Shown here: piece after piece, positions 8,863 to 16,766 of the stretch
Layout: each line of letters starts with the position of its first letter
Position numbering within the stretch: position 1 is the stretch's first letter
Assembly (NCBI RefSeq): GCF_001696615.3
Contig: NZ_CP032279.1
Coordinates: forward strand, 2,666,001 to 2,730,000
Length of the DNA stretch: 64,000 nucleotides
DNA from: Acinetobacter sp. WCHAc010034
Lineage (GTDB): Bacteria > Pseudomonadota > Gammaproteobacteria > Pseudomonadales > Moraxellaceae
Direction: 5' to 3'
Notes under the pieces: model-generated
Seen by the model: the letters and a program-made list of their open reading frames with translations, nothing else
What the model was told of the DNA's origin: nothing
Database searches by the model: none
Made by a program: the position numbers and the translations under genes

Positions 8863-9524
8863 TGCAATTATAGGCCACGCGAATTTTCAAAGGCATGAAA
8901 GCGCTATTTCAAATCAAATTAGAAACGCTGCCGTGAGCGGATGATGAGAAAAAGCAAAAAAAGATAATCTGAGCGCTAGTTTAATGGAAAAACGCGCTGA
9001 AATAAATCATGGAGCGTTTAAAACGCCAAAAAAACCGCAAAAAGCTGCAGGCGCGCGGCCGATTTTAAGTTTTTAATGGCAAGGCAGCTGTTTTATATGC
9101 AGTTTGTCAGAAGAGCACTTATGCAAGACGCATGCTGAAAAAAACATTGGGCAGAATGATGAAAAGCTATCAAGAAACGCAAGAGAATGAATATGTGCGG
9201 CAGAAAGTCCGCTTGCAGGATTTTATTCAGCTGCATCAGCAAAATAAATGAGATTGCTTTAAGCCGGTTTGAAAATTGTATTATGAAGATCGGCGCCGGT
9301 TTAATGTTTATCTTGGCCTATGTCCGCTTCTGATTCAGTTTAAACAAGAGTTGAGATGAAAAAATTGCCGGCGCTTTCGAAATTTGAACCAAGAAAAATT
9401 AAACCCCTGATGGGGATTCAACTGAGAAAAGCTGAAAAAATATTGTTTACTGTTTGTGGAATAAACTAAAGTTGCTGCATAACTGATTGAAATTAATATT
9501 CAATAATAAGGAAATGCAAATCAA
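8863..9524. other. Gene-poor interval between scpA and the next gene
   Basis: About 660 bases between divergent genes. It is more AT-rich than the flanks and contains several very short frames (19-39 codons) of which only that at 9132-9251 looks worth recording. It must hold the promoter of the scpA block at its left and the promoter of the 9525 gene at its right. No RNA gene or clear terminator was recognised. Confidence 0.5.
9132..9251 (+). CDS. Possible small protein, 39 aa
   Basis: A frame from ATG 9132 to TGA 9249-9251 that is highly charged and looks like a helical small protein (starts MLKKTLGRMMKSYQETQ, ends QLHQQNK). The base pattern is more protein-like than the surrounding gap, but no convincing ribosome site precedes it, and a 20-codon frame (from about 9076) overlaps its start. 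I do not recognise a family. It may simply be chance coding. Confidence 0.3.
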   Translation: MLKKTLGRMMKSYQETQENEYVRQKVRLQDFIQLHQQNK

Positions 9525-10112
9525 ATGCCGCTTATTTTAGTGCTGGCCGGAATGATCTGTTTCGGCGTGTTTTTGGGCTATCCCAAATATCAAATTATGA
9601 AATTAGAAGACCAAGCGCGAAGAACGCTTAAATCAGGAGGATTTGAGCAGTTTGGGGCAAACTACCGCCCATTGATGAGTGCTGCAAAAATTGATTTTTC
9701 TGTGCTGGATCAATATCCCAATATCCGCTTTTATATGCGCAATACAGCATATGCGGGGAAGGACTTGCCTGAAGGGGTAAGGCGCATGGTGCAAACCATG
9801 AGCTGTGATTCCATTGAGTCATTTCGCGCTATGGAATACAAAGAGCGGACTGCTTTGCTGAATGTCCTGGAAGAAGATCAGATTACTTTTTATGTTTCTT
9901 TGAAAAATAAATTTGGTGCAGAGTTGGCGGCGCATCAGCAAAAGCTTTCCGCATGTTCTAATTTTTTGGCTTTAAGAAATTTGAAAGAAGAAGATGGTCA
10001 GGACTCACAGCAAGCTGCTCTAGTGCCGGCTCAAGCGCCTGTGATTCCTTCGGCCGTTGAAGCTGCGCCTGCTGCGGCGTATTCAGGCAGTGATGAGGCT
10101 GCTGCGCATTAA
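9525..10112 (+). CDS. Hypothetical membrane-anchored protein
   Basis: 195 aa, ATG 9525 preceded by AAGGAAATG at a suitable distance. The N-terminus is a single hydrophobic segment (MPLILVLAGMICFGVFLGY), either a membrane anchor or an uncleaved signal, followed by a soluble, helix-rich domain and an Ala/Pro/Gln-rich end (about residues 160-195) that looks disordered. Two Cys residues (near 89 and 142) could form a disulfide if the domain is periplasmic. I do not recognise the family. It stands alone with its own terminator. Confidence 0.65.
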   Translation: MPLILVLAGMICFGVFLGYPKYQIMKLEDQARRTLKSGGFEQFGANYRPLMSAAKIDFSVLDQYPNIRFYMRNTAYAGKDLPEGVRRMVQTMSCDSIESFRAMEYKERTALLNVLEEDQITFYVSLKNKFGAELAAHQQKLSACSNFLALRNLKEEDGQDSQQAALVPAQAPVIPSAVEAAPAAAYSGSDEAAAH

Positions 10113-10153
10113 TGGCGCAATAAATGCGCGATGAGATGAGCTGTTCAGAAAAA

Positions 10154-10188
10154 GCCTTGCTGATATGCAATTCAGCAAGGCGGGTTTT
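10154..10188 (+). terminator. Terminator after the 9525 gene
   Basis: A perfect 10-bp stem (GCCTTGCTGA, 10154-10163, with TCAGCAAGGC, 10172-10181) and an 8-base loop, followed by GGGTTTT. It stands between two convergent genes. Confidence 0.6.
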
Positions 10189-10226
10189 ACAGGATGGATT
10201 TAAGCCGCAGCATTGAGGCTTGCATG

Positions 10227-10844
10227 CTATTCAAACGCGCTGACATCGCCTGCGCCGCGCCGGATAATTTCCGGGTGGTCTTTGGATAGGTCAACAATGC
10301 TGGTGGTGGCGAGCGTGCCCAGCCCGCCGTCAATCAGCACATCAATGCGCTTGCCGAGCTGCAGCTCAATCTCAAAAGGATCATCCAGCGGGTCCTGCTG
10401 CTGAGGCAGAATCAGGGTGCTGGTCAGCAGCGGCTCTCCCAGCTCTTGCAGCAGCATTTGGCAAATCGGGTTGCTGGGAATGCGCAGGCCAATGGTTTTC
10501 TTTTTCGGATGCATCAGGCGGCGCGGCACCTCACTGGTGGCCGGCAAAATAAAGGTGGTAATAGCCGGGGTATTGCTTTTCAGCAGGCGGTACATGGCAT
10601 TGTCCACTTTGGCATAGGTGGCGATGTCCGACAGGTCGGCGCAGATAATGGCATATTGATGCTTGGAATCCAGGCCGCGGATTTGCGCAATGCGCTCCAT
10701 GGCGCTTTTATTGCCAATCTGGCAGCCGATGGCGTAGGCAGCGTCGGTTGGGTAAACCACCACATCGCCGGCGCGGATGCGTTCAACTGCTTGGCTGATC
10801 AGGCGAGGCTGAGGGTTTTCGGGGTGTACGCGTAAATGCAGCAT
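10227..10844 (-). CDS. yciO: YciO-type Sua5/YrdC/TsaC family protein
   Basis: 205 aa with the YrdC fold: VVVYPTDAAYAIGC near the N-terminus, IRGLDSKHQYAIICADLSD, PAITTFILPATSEVPRR, KKKTIGLRIPSNP, and a C-terminal IIRRGAGD. TsaC/Sua5 enzymes make threonylcarbamoyl-AMP for tRNA t6A37. This version lacks the KxR-S/T-x-N core of true TsaC (here RGLDSKH) and looks like YciO, whose role is less clear. The Sua5/TsaC proper is not in the window. Confidence 0.8.
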   Translation of the reverse strand: MLHLRVHPENPQPRLISQAVERIRAGDVVVYPTDAAYAIGCQIGNKSAMERIAQIRGLDSKHQYAIICADLSDIATYAKVDNAMYRLLKSNTPAITTFILPATSEVPRRLMHPKKKTIGLRIPSNPICQMLLQELGEPLLTSTLILPQQQDPLDDPFEIELQLGKRIDVLIDGGLGTLATTSIVDLSKDHPEIIRRGAGDVSAFE

Positions 10845-10943
10845 AGCGTGTCCTCCAGTTTTTGGCTTTTATAATAGGCTAAGCTTATTATGGATGCGCA
10901 GGGCGGCGGCGCGCAATGCATTGCGCGCAGAATATTGTGCAAT

Positions 10944-11606
10944 TTAATCAAGCATTTCGCGCTGAAATTCATCGGCCTGTAATGTTTTGCCATTCCGGGT
11001 GCAGGCGCAGATGCAGTCAATAAAATGTTTTGCGTCGCGCGGCAGTTTGGCTTCGCTTGAAAAATAGCGCTGCAGCTGCGCATGGACATTGTCCTTAAAG
11101 GCGGCGCCGTCACCGCCTTCGCCAGTCAGGTTGTCCAAAGACACGCGGAATTTGCGGCCAAAGGCCTGGGCAAACAGCCATTCCACCGCCTGCGGCTTAA
11201 TTTCCACCTGTTCAAACAGCGCCTGCTGTTCCGCCGTGCGGCCATCCGGCGCATACCAGTAGCCCAGGTCGGGCAGGCGGCGGCGCTTTTCGCCGGCAAT
11301 GGTCCAGTGGCTGATTTCATGCAGCGCGCTGTTGAAGAAGCCGTGCGCAAATTGAATGCGGGCAGGGCCGTTTTCATCTGCCGGAAAATATTCCGGTTCA
11401 GAACCGCCTTTGACTAAAGTGACATTTAGGTGGGAAAACCAGTGATTAAAGTGTAAGATGAGCCAGTCGGCCTGTTCCGGTTCTGCCGATAATTTAGCCC
11501 ATTGCGAGAGTTGCACTGGCTTGGCTGAAATGTCAGAATCGGCGGCTGGAAGTGTGCTCACAAGTGATGAAACACTCACTTCTGTTTGCGGCTGCAACAG
11601 ATGCAT
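10944..11606 (-). CDS. epmC: Elongation factor P hydroxylase
   Basis: EpmC (YfcM) hydroxylates the beta-lysylated lysine of elongation factor P. 220 aa from ATG 11606; the frame is open to 11645, but the later ATG fits the family length better. The family signature is clear: VKGGSEPEYFPAD, FAHGFFNSALHEISHW with the metal motif H96-E97-x-x-H100, DLGYWYAPDGR, and VEIKPQAVEWLFAQA. Its presence implies EpmA/EpmB and a lysylated EF-P elsewhere. Divergent from yceD, whose promoter lies in the 97-base gap. Confidence 0.85.
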   Translation of the reverse strand: MHLLQPQTEVSVSSLVSTLPAADSDISAKPVQLSQWAKLSAEPEQADWLILHFNHWFSHLNVTLVKGGSEPEYFPADENGPARIQFAHGFFNSALHEISHWTIAGEKRRRLPDLGYWYAPDGRTAEQQALFEQVEIKPQAVEWLFAQAFGRKFRVSLDNLTGEGGDGAAFKDNVHAQLQRYFSSEAKLPRDAKHFIDCICACTRNGKTLQADEFQREMLD

Positions 11607-11661
11607 GACTGTGTTACCCCAAATGGTCTGTCTAAATAAGTGCAAAATTGTATCTTAATCT

Positions 11662-11690
11662 TTGACAGAGTACTGATGAATTTGTAGAAT
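11662..11690 (+). promoter_or_regulatory. Sigma-70 promoter of yceD-rpmF
   Basis: TTGACA (11662-11667), a 17-base spacer and TAGAAT (11685-11690). It is almost consensus. A start site 6-8 bases after the -10 box would fall at about 11696-11698, only 6-8 bases before the yceD ATG. Confidence 0.8.
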
Positions 11691-11703
11691 TGCCGCCTTA
11701 ATT

Positions 11704-12261
11704 ATGTCAGCAAATACCTTTCCGGCACAGATAGAGCCGTTTAAATGGGCTGAGCAGGGCTTTACATGGTCAGGTCAACTGCCATTATCGCGCTTTGCTC
11801 GTATTGCCCGTGAAGCTGTTGGATCAATTGATGATCAATTGGTTAACATAGACTGTAAGCTATCAATGGATGCGTATCATCGTATTGCATGGCTGGATGG
11901 TCACGTTGAAGCAAGTGTCCCAATGGAATGCCAGCGTTGCTTAAACGCGGTAGAAATTGAACTCGCTTCAGATTTTCATCTAGCTCTAGTGGATGATGAG
12001 TCACTGATAGAGCGCTTGGATGAGGATGCTGATTTCATCGTCTTAGGCGAAAGCGAAGCAACAACCAAAGGCGACTATGATGCGCCTGCGACTGCTGATT
12101 TGCTTGCGCTGATAGAAGATGAACTGTTATTGCTGCTGCCTTTGTCGCCTAAGCATGATGCTTGCGAACATAAGCATCAGCCTGCCGTTCAGGAAGCTGC
12201 TGCAGAAAAGCGGGACAACCCGTTTGATGTTTTGGCAGGCTTGAAGGGTAAACTTAACTAA
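11704..12261 (+). CDS. yceD: YceD family protein (DUF177)
   Basis: 185 aa. A conserved gene nearly always upstream of rpmF, as here. The family motif is seen as VPMECQRCLNAVEIEL (Cys76 and Cys79) with a third Cys near residue 154 (KHDACEHKH); in the family these are thought to matter for metal or RNA binding. In plants and bacteria YceD is linked to 23S rRNA accumulation. No Shine-Dalgarno site precedes the ATG, which follows the promoter closely. Acidic middle part; ends NPFDVLAGLKGKLN, typical of the family. Confidence 0.9.
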   Translation: MSANTFPAQIEPFKWAEQGFTWSGQLPLSRFARIAREAVGSIDDQLVNIDCKLSMDAYHRIAWLDGHVEASVPMECQRCLNAVEIELASDFHLALVDDESLIERLDEDADFIVLGESEATTKGDYDAPATADLLALIEDELLLLLPLSPKHDACEHKHQPAVQEAAAEKRDNPFDVLAGLKGKLN

Positions 12262-12276
12262 TTTTTGTGTTATACT
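12253..12276 (+). promoter_or_regulatory. Possible internal promoter for rpmF
   Basis: An extended -10 element (TGT followed by TATACT, 12268-12276) overlaps and follows the yceD stop, with a weak -35-like sequence near 12253. It could give rpmF extra transcription independent of yceD. Inferred from sequence only. Confidence 0.45.
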
Positions 12277-12338
12277 GCGAAGTATAAGACAATCGAATTT
12301 GTTCTGATCCATTTTTTCGATCTTTGTAAGGAGCCATC

Positions 12339-12521
12339 ATGGCCGTTCAGCAAAACCGTAAAAGTCGCTCTCGCCGTGACATGCGCCGTTCACATGACGC
12401 TTTAACCGAGAATGCATTATCAGTAGACCAAACTACTGGTGAAACTCACCGTCGCCACCATGTAACTAAAGATGGTGTCTACCGTGGCCGTCAATTATTC
12501 GCTAAAGCAGCTGCTGAATAA
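12339..12521 (+). CDS. rpmF: 50S ribosomal protein L32
   Basis: 60-aa basic ribosomal protein, starting [20 protein letters not shown] with the RRSHDAL motif of the family. Like E. coli L32 it lacks the four zinc-binding cysteines found in some bacteria. A strong ribosome site (GTAAGGAG) precedes ATG 12339. Downstream of yceD and followed by a terminator. plsX and fabH, which often follow rpmF, are absent. Confidence 0.97.
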   Translation: MAVQQNRKSRSRRDMRRSHDALTENALSVDQTTGETHRRHHVTKDGVYRGRQLFAKAAAE

Positions 12522-12559
12522 TTGATGATGTATTAAGCGTCAAGCTTAGTAGAAAAAAT

Positions 12560-12582
12560 GGGAGCGTAAGCTCCCTTTTTTT
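12560..12582 (+). terminator. Terminator after rpmF
   Basis: Six-bp GC-rich stem GGGAGC (12560-12565) with GCTCCC (12570-12575), loop GTAA, then seven T. Confidence 0.9.
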
Positions 12583-12726
12583 GTCCGCGTTTTTTGTTGT
12601 ATTTGGCAATTACTAAAAGCAAAATTAAATGCTAAATTTCCGCACCATATACGGGCTTATATGAGAGCTTGCTGGAGTATTGGGCGTCTATCACGCTTCA
12701 GCATATCTTAATTAAAGGATTTTTTT

Positions 12727-13713
12727 ATGTCTGCTAAACAACTTGGGCAAGCGTCTTTGGCAACCAAAACTGCATTTTTGTTCCCCGGTCAAGGCTCGCA
12801 GAAAGCCGGCATGCTCGCAGAGCTTGCAGAACAGTTTAGCGGTGTGCAGGCGACGTTTGCTGAAGCATCGGAAGCGGTTGGCTTTGACCTGTGGCATATT
12901 GCGCAAAGCGGCGAAGGTCTGGATCAGACTGAATTCACCCAGCCTGTGCTGCTGACTGCCAGCATTGCCTTATGGCGCGTATGGCTGGAATTGGGCGGCG
13001 TAGTGCCGAAATACATGGCTGGCCATTCTCTGGGTGAATACAGCGCGCTGGTGGCTGCCGGCGCAATGAGCTTGGGCGATGCCGTCAAGCTGGTGCACCT
13101 GCGCGGCAAGCTGATGCAGAGCGCAGTGCCTCAGGGGCAGGGCGCAATGGCTGCGATTCTGGGTCTGGACGACGCCAAAGTATTGGAGCTGTGCGAGCAG
13201 GCCAATATGCAGGGGCGCGGCTCGGTTGAAGCGGCCAACTACAATGCCAATGGCCAAGTAGTGATTGCCGGCGATAAGACTTTGGTTGAGGCGGTCATGG
13301 CTTCAGCCAAGGAAAACGGCGGCAAGGCGATTGCGTTGCCGGTGTCTGTGCCGTCGCACTGTTCGCTGATGAAGCCGGCTGCTGAGCAGTTCGCGCAAGC
13401 TTTGGAACAAACTGCCATTGAGCTGCCTCGCATTCCTGTAATACAAAATGTCAACGCAGAAGCTGCCGCTGATGTGGCGCAGCTGCGCCAGGCATTGACT
13501 GCGCAATTGTATCAATCGGTGCAATGGACCAAGACCATGCAGCTCATTCAGGATCAGGGCATACAGTATGTAGCTGAATGCGGTCCGGGCAATGTTCTGG
13601 CGAATCTTGCGAAACGTCTGCCGAATATCGAAAAAGCATTTCCGCTCGACACCAAGAGTCGTTTGGAAGACGCATTAAACGCCATCTTAGTGGCTGAAGG
13701 GAAAATTGCATGA
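12727..13713 (+). CDS. fabD: Malonyl-CoA:ACP transacylase
   Basis: Loads malonyl groups onto acyl carrier protein for fatty acid elongation. 328 aa, preceded by AAAGGA. Motifs: FPGQGSQKAGM (residues 19-29), the nucleophile GHSLGEYSALV with Ser101, and SVPSHCSLM with His211, the catalytic pair of the family. The stop overlaps the fabG start (ATGA at 13710), so the two are coupled. First gene of fabD-fabG-acpP. Confidence 0.96.
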   Translation: MSAKQLGQASLATKTAFLFPGQGSQKAGMLAELAEQFSGVQATFAEASEAVGFDLWHIAQSGEGLDQTEFTQPVLLTASIALWRVWLELGGVVPKYMAGHSLGEYSALVAAGAMSLGDAVKLVHLRGKLMQSAVPQGQGAMAAILGLDDAKVLELCEQANMQGRGSVEAANYNANGQVVIAGDKTLVEAVMASAKENGGKAIALPVSVPSHCSLMKPAAEQFAQALEQTAIELPRIPVIQNVNAEAAADVAQLRQALTAQLYQSVQWTKTMQLIQDQGIQYVAECGPGNVLANLAKRLPNIEKAFPLDTKSRLEDALNAILVAEGKIA

Positions 13714-14444
13714 CACAAGAACGCAAAGTCGCACTGGTGACAGGCGCGAGCCGGGGGATTGGCGCAGCCATCGCTCAGCAGCTGATTCAAGACGGTTATT
13801 TTGTTGTAGGCACGGCGACATCTGAATCCGGCGCAGAAAAGCTTTCTGCTGCCTTTGGTGAGAATGGCGCAGGCAAGACGCTGGATGTGCGCGACGGCGC
13901 AGCGATTGACGCTTTGGTTTCAGAGATTGAACAGAATTACGGCCCGGTGCTTGCATTGGTCAACAATGCCGGCATCACCAAAGACAACCTGCTGCTGCGC
14001 ATGTCTGAAGATGACTGGGATGATATTCTGAATATTCATTTGAAGGCAGTTTACCGCCTGTCCAAGCGCGTGCTGAAAGGCATGACTAAGGCGCGTTTCG
14101 GCCGCATCATCAATATCAGTTCTGTAGTTGCGCATTTTGCCAACCCGGGCCAAGCCAACTATTCTGCGGCCAAAGCCGGCATTGAAGCGTTCAGCCGCAG
14201 CCTGGCCAAAGAAATGGGCAGCCGCCAGATCACTGTAAACTCAGTAGCGCCGGGTTTTATTGCGACAGAAATGACCGAACAGTTGAGCGAAGAAATTCGC
14301 AAGAAAATGAGCGATCAGGTGGCATTAGGCCGTTTAGGTGAGCCTCAGGATATCGCCAATGCTGTAAGCTTTCTGGCTTCAGACAAGGCAAGCTACATTA
14401 CCGGTACTGTAATGCATGTAAATGGCGGTTTATACATGAGCTAA
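13710..14444 (+). CDS. fabG: 3-oxoacyl-ACP reductase
   Basis: NADPH-dependent short-chain dehydrogenase performing the first reduction of each fatty acid elongation cycle. 244 aa. Cofactor loop TGASRGIG (residues 11-18), NNAG at 85-88, catalytic Ser138, Tyr151 and Lys155 (YSAAKAG), and the C-terminal [15 protein letters not shown] typical of FabG. Overlaps fabD by four bases; acpP follows after about 80 bases. Confidence 0.96.
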   Translation: MTQERKVALVTGASRGIGAAIAQQLIQDGYFVVGTATSESGAEKLSAAFGENGAGKTLDVRDGAAIDALVSEIEQNYGPVLALVNNAGITKDNLLLRMSEDDWDDILNIHLKAVYRLSKRVLKGMTKARFGRIINISSVVAHFANPGQANYSAAKAGIEAFSRSLAKEMGSRQITVNSVAPGFIATEMTEQLSEEIRKKMSDQVALGRLGEPQDIANAVSFLASDKASYITGTVMHVNGGLYMS

Positions 14445-14527
14445 GCTCAAGTATAAACTTCCCAAATTTTTTATATTCAATTAAACTAACGGCATTAAAA
14501 ACGCCACAAGCAATGAGGAGAATTCCT

Positions 14528-14764
14528 GTGAGCGATATCGAACAACGCGTTAAACAAGCGGTTGCTGAGCAACTTGGCCTTAAAGTTGACGAGATTAAAA
14601 ACGAAGCATCTTTTATGGATGACTTAGGTGCTGACTCTCTTGACCTGGTTGAGCTGGTTATGTCTTTCGAAAACGACTTCGACATCACAATTCCGGATGA
14701 AGATTCTAACGAAATCACAACCGTGCAATCAGCTATTGACTACGTTTCTAAGAAACTGGGTTAA
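14528..14764 (+). CDS. acpP: Acyl carrier protein
   Basis: 78-aa acidic carrier protein of fatty acid synthesis. The frame is open from an ATG at 14513, but that ATG is part of the ribosome site; the start is GTG 14528, preceded by GAGGAG (14515-14520), giving the normal MSDIEQRVK beginning. The phosphopantetheine attachment site is Ser37 in [10 protein letters not shown]. Highly expressed and followed by a strong terminator. No fabF follows, unlike E. coli. Confidence 0.97.
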   Translation: MSDIEQRVKQAVAEQLGLKVDEIKNEASFMDDLGADSLDLVELVMSFENDFDITIPDEDSNEITTVQSAIDYVSKKLG

Positions 14765-14790
14765 TTCCTGATTTTCAGCTTTGCTGAATA

Positions 14791-14821
14791 AAAAAAGCCG
14801 CCAGTTTTGGCGGCTTTTTTT
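14791..14821. terminator. Bidirectional terminator after acpP
   Basis: A perfect 13-bp stem (14791-14803 with 14808-14820) with A-run and T-run on the two sides and loop GTTT. It serves acpP and, on the other strand, the convergent Lrp-type regulator. Confidence 0.92.
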
Positions 14822-14851
14822 ATGGCGCGCATGCCTGCATCAGCTTCAGCG

Positions 14852-15319
14852 CTAAACGTCCAGATCCAGATACAGGCCTTCCTTGACTTCCTCCATCACC
14901 ACATAGCTGTGCGAAGAGGCGGAGGCCGGCAGCTTTTTCAGCAGGTTGCCCAGCAGCTTGCGGTAAGTGCTCATTTCCTTTAAGCGCGCTTTCACCAGAT
15001 AGTCAAAGTCGCCTGAAATCAGGTGGCATTCCAGCACTTCGGGAATCTCGGACAGGTCGCGCGCCACCTGCTCGAACACATCGCCCGACTTGGCGGAAAG
15101 CTTGATTTCAAGGAACACCAGCAGGCGCTTATCCACCAGTTCGGGGTTCAGCCGGGCATAATAGCCCATAATGATGCCGTCGCGCTCCAGGCGCTTGACC
15201 CGCTCTGAGCAGGGGGTGGTTGACAGGTTGACTTTGGCTGCCAGCTCGCTGATGGCGATGCGTCCATTCTTCTGCAGAATGTCCAAAATCATGCGGTCGA
15301 TACGGTCTAATTTGCGCAT
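14852..15319 (-). CDS. Lrp/AsnC-family regulator, probable regulator of dadA
   Basis: 155 aa. N-terminal winged helix-turn-helix (LDRIDRMILDILQKNGRIAIS, here cut into LDRIDRMILDIL and QKNGRIAISELA, then LSTTPCSERVKRLERDGII) followed by the RAM amino-acid-binding domain (LLVFLEIKL, ECHLISGDFDYLVKARL, SYVVMEEVKEG). It is very close in pattern to E. coli Lrp. It is divergent from dadA, sharing a 140-base intergenic region with palindromes, so it is likely to control the D-alanine genes, sensing alanine, as such pairs do in related bacteria. Confidence 0.88.
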   Translation of the reverse strand: MRKLDRIDRMILDILQKNGRIAISELAAKVNLSTTPCSERVKRLERDGIIMGYYARLNPELVDKRLLVFLEIKLSAKSGDVFEQVARDLSEIPEVLECHLISGDFDYLVKARLKEMSTYRKLLGNLLKKLPASASSHSYVVMEEVKEGLYLDLDV

Positions 15320-15359
15320 TTATAATTCCCTGTGTTTTGAGTAAAACCGCGACAAAACG

Positions 15360-15371
15360 AGTGAATTCACT
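15360..15371. promoter_or_regulatory. 12-bp perfect palindrome in the regulator-dadA gap
   Basis: AGTGAATTCACT reads the same on both strands and lies about 40 bases upstream of the regulator start, between the divergent genes. A plausible operator; no experimental or comparative support here. Confidence 0.4.
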
Positions 15372-15420
15372 GAAAGAAAGCCCTAAAAACAGCAAATTCA
15401 ACTATTGATCCAAAAATATA

Positions 15421-15437
15421 CTAGTTAAATAAACTAG
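15421..15437. promoter_or_regulatory. Possible Lrp-type operator before dadA
   Basis: Inverted repeat CTAGTT-AAATA-AACTAG ending 22 bases before the dadA start. The AT-rich centre and CTAG-like arms resemble the loose Lrp-family consensus. It overlaps the region where the dadA promoter should lie, so binding could repress or activate. Confidence 0.45.
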
Positions 15438-15459
15438 GGACAGGGTCGAGGTCAAGGCT

Positions 15460-16725
15460 ATGCGTGTAATTGTTTTAGGCAGTGGTGTTATTGGCGTAGC
15501 CAGCGCTTATTATTTGGCGAAGCAAGGCGCAGAAGTGACTGTGCTGGACCGCCAGGCTGGGCCTGCGGAAGAAACCAGTTTCGGCAATGCCGGCCAGATC
15601 TCTCCCGGCTATTCGACGCCTTGGGCTGCTCCCGGTATTCCTTTTAAAGCCGTGAAGTGGATGTTCCAGCATCATGCGCCTTTAGCGATCAATATCGACG
15701 GCAGCATGTGGCAGCTGAACTGGATGGCGCAGATGCTGAAAAACTGCAATCCGCAAAGCTATGCCATTAACAAAGAGCGCATGACCCGTGTTGCTGAGTA
15801 CAGCCGCGACTGTTTGCGTGAACTGCGCAAAGAAACAGGCATCAGTTATGAAAACCGTGCGAAAGGAACATTGCAGGTTTTCCGTAATGATGCGCAGCTT
15901 GATGCGGTGCAGCGTGATATTCAGGTTTTAAAAGAATGCGGCGTCGACTACGAACTGCTGCTGAAAGATGATTTGGCGAAAGTCGAGCCGGCTTTAGCCT
16001 ATGCCAAAGACAAGCTGGTCGGCGGCCTGCATTTGCCGAATGATGAAACAGGCGACTGCTACTTATTTACCAATGCTTTGGCGAACTTGGCTAAAGGCAT
16101 GGGCGTGGACTTTAAATTTAACCAGAACGTTGAAAAACTTGTGGTTGAAGGCGGTGAGATCAAAGGCGTGGTGGTTAATGGTCAAGTGCTGACAGCAGAC
16201 CGTTATGTGCTGGCTTTCGGCAGCTACTCGCGCGATTTCCTGAAGCCGCTGAATCTGAACTTGCCTGTGTATCCGGTAAAAGGCTACTCGCTTACGATTC
16301 CAATTGTTGATCCGGCATTTGCGCCGCAGTCTACGGTTTTGGATGAAACCTATAAAATTGCCATCACGCGTTTTGATGAGCGCATCCGCGTCGGCGGCAT
16401 GGCGGAACTGAGCGGCTTCAACCACGGCTTAAACCAGGACCGCCGCGCAACCTTGGAAATGGTCACTCAAGACCTGTTCCCGGGCGGAAACCTGGCTGAA
16501 GCCAGCTTCTGGACCGGCTTGCGTCCAATGACGCCGGACAGCACGCCGATTATCGGCGCTACGCAGTACAAAAACCTGTTCCTGAATACCGGCCACGGCA
16601 CGCTGGGCTGGACCATGGCCTGCGGTTCAGGCAAGCTGATCAGCGACCTGGTGCTGGGCCATTCGGCTGACATCAGCACCGACGGCCTGTCCCTGCAGCG
16701 CTATGCGCATGCGCACGCCGCTTAA
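15460..16725 (+). CDS. dadA: D-amino acid dehydrogenase small subunit
   Basis: FAD-dependent, membrane-associated enzyme oxidising D-alanine to pyruvate and ammonia with electrons going to the respiratory chain. 421 aa. FAD-binding N-terminus [18 protein letters not shown], then [21 protein letters not shown], highly typical of DadA, and a C-terminal [19 protein letters not shown]. First gene of dadA-racemase-ridA-permease, which together import, racemise and burn alanine. Confidence 0.95.
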   Translation: MRVIVLGSGVIGVASAYYLAKQGAEVTVLDRQAGPAEETSFGNAGQISPGYSTPWAAPGIPFKAVKWMFQHHAPLAINIDGSMWQLNWMAQMLKNCNPQSYAINKERMTRVAEYSRDCLRELRKETGISYENRAKGTLQVFRNDAQLDAVQRDIQVLKECGVDYELLLKDDLAKVEPALAYAKDKLVGGLHLPNDETGDCYLFTNALANLAKGMGVDFKFNQNVEKLVVEGGEIKGVVVNGQVLTADRYVLAFGSYSRDFLKPLNLNLPVYPVKGYSLTIPIVDPAFAPQSTVLDETYKIAITRFDERIRVGGMAELSGFNHGLNQDRRATLEMVTQDLFPGGNLAEASFWTGLRPMTPDSTPIIGATQYKNLFLNTGHGTLGWTMACGSGKLISDLVLGHSADISTDGLSLQRYAHAHAA

Positions 16726-16766
16726 ATTCAAATGATCCTCATGCAATATGTTCAAGGAAGAACCCG

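Noticed and set aside
10446..10835. 129-codon plus-strand frame antisense to yciO
   Set aside because: Shadow frame of a GC-rich gene with clear YrdC-fold motifs on the other strand.
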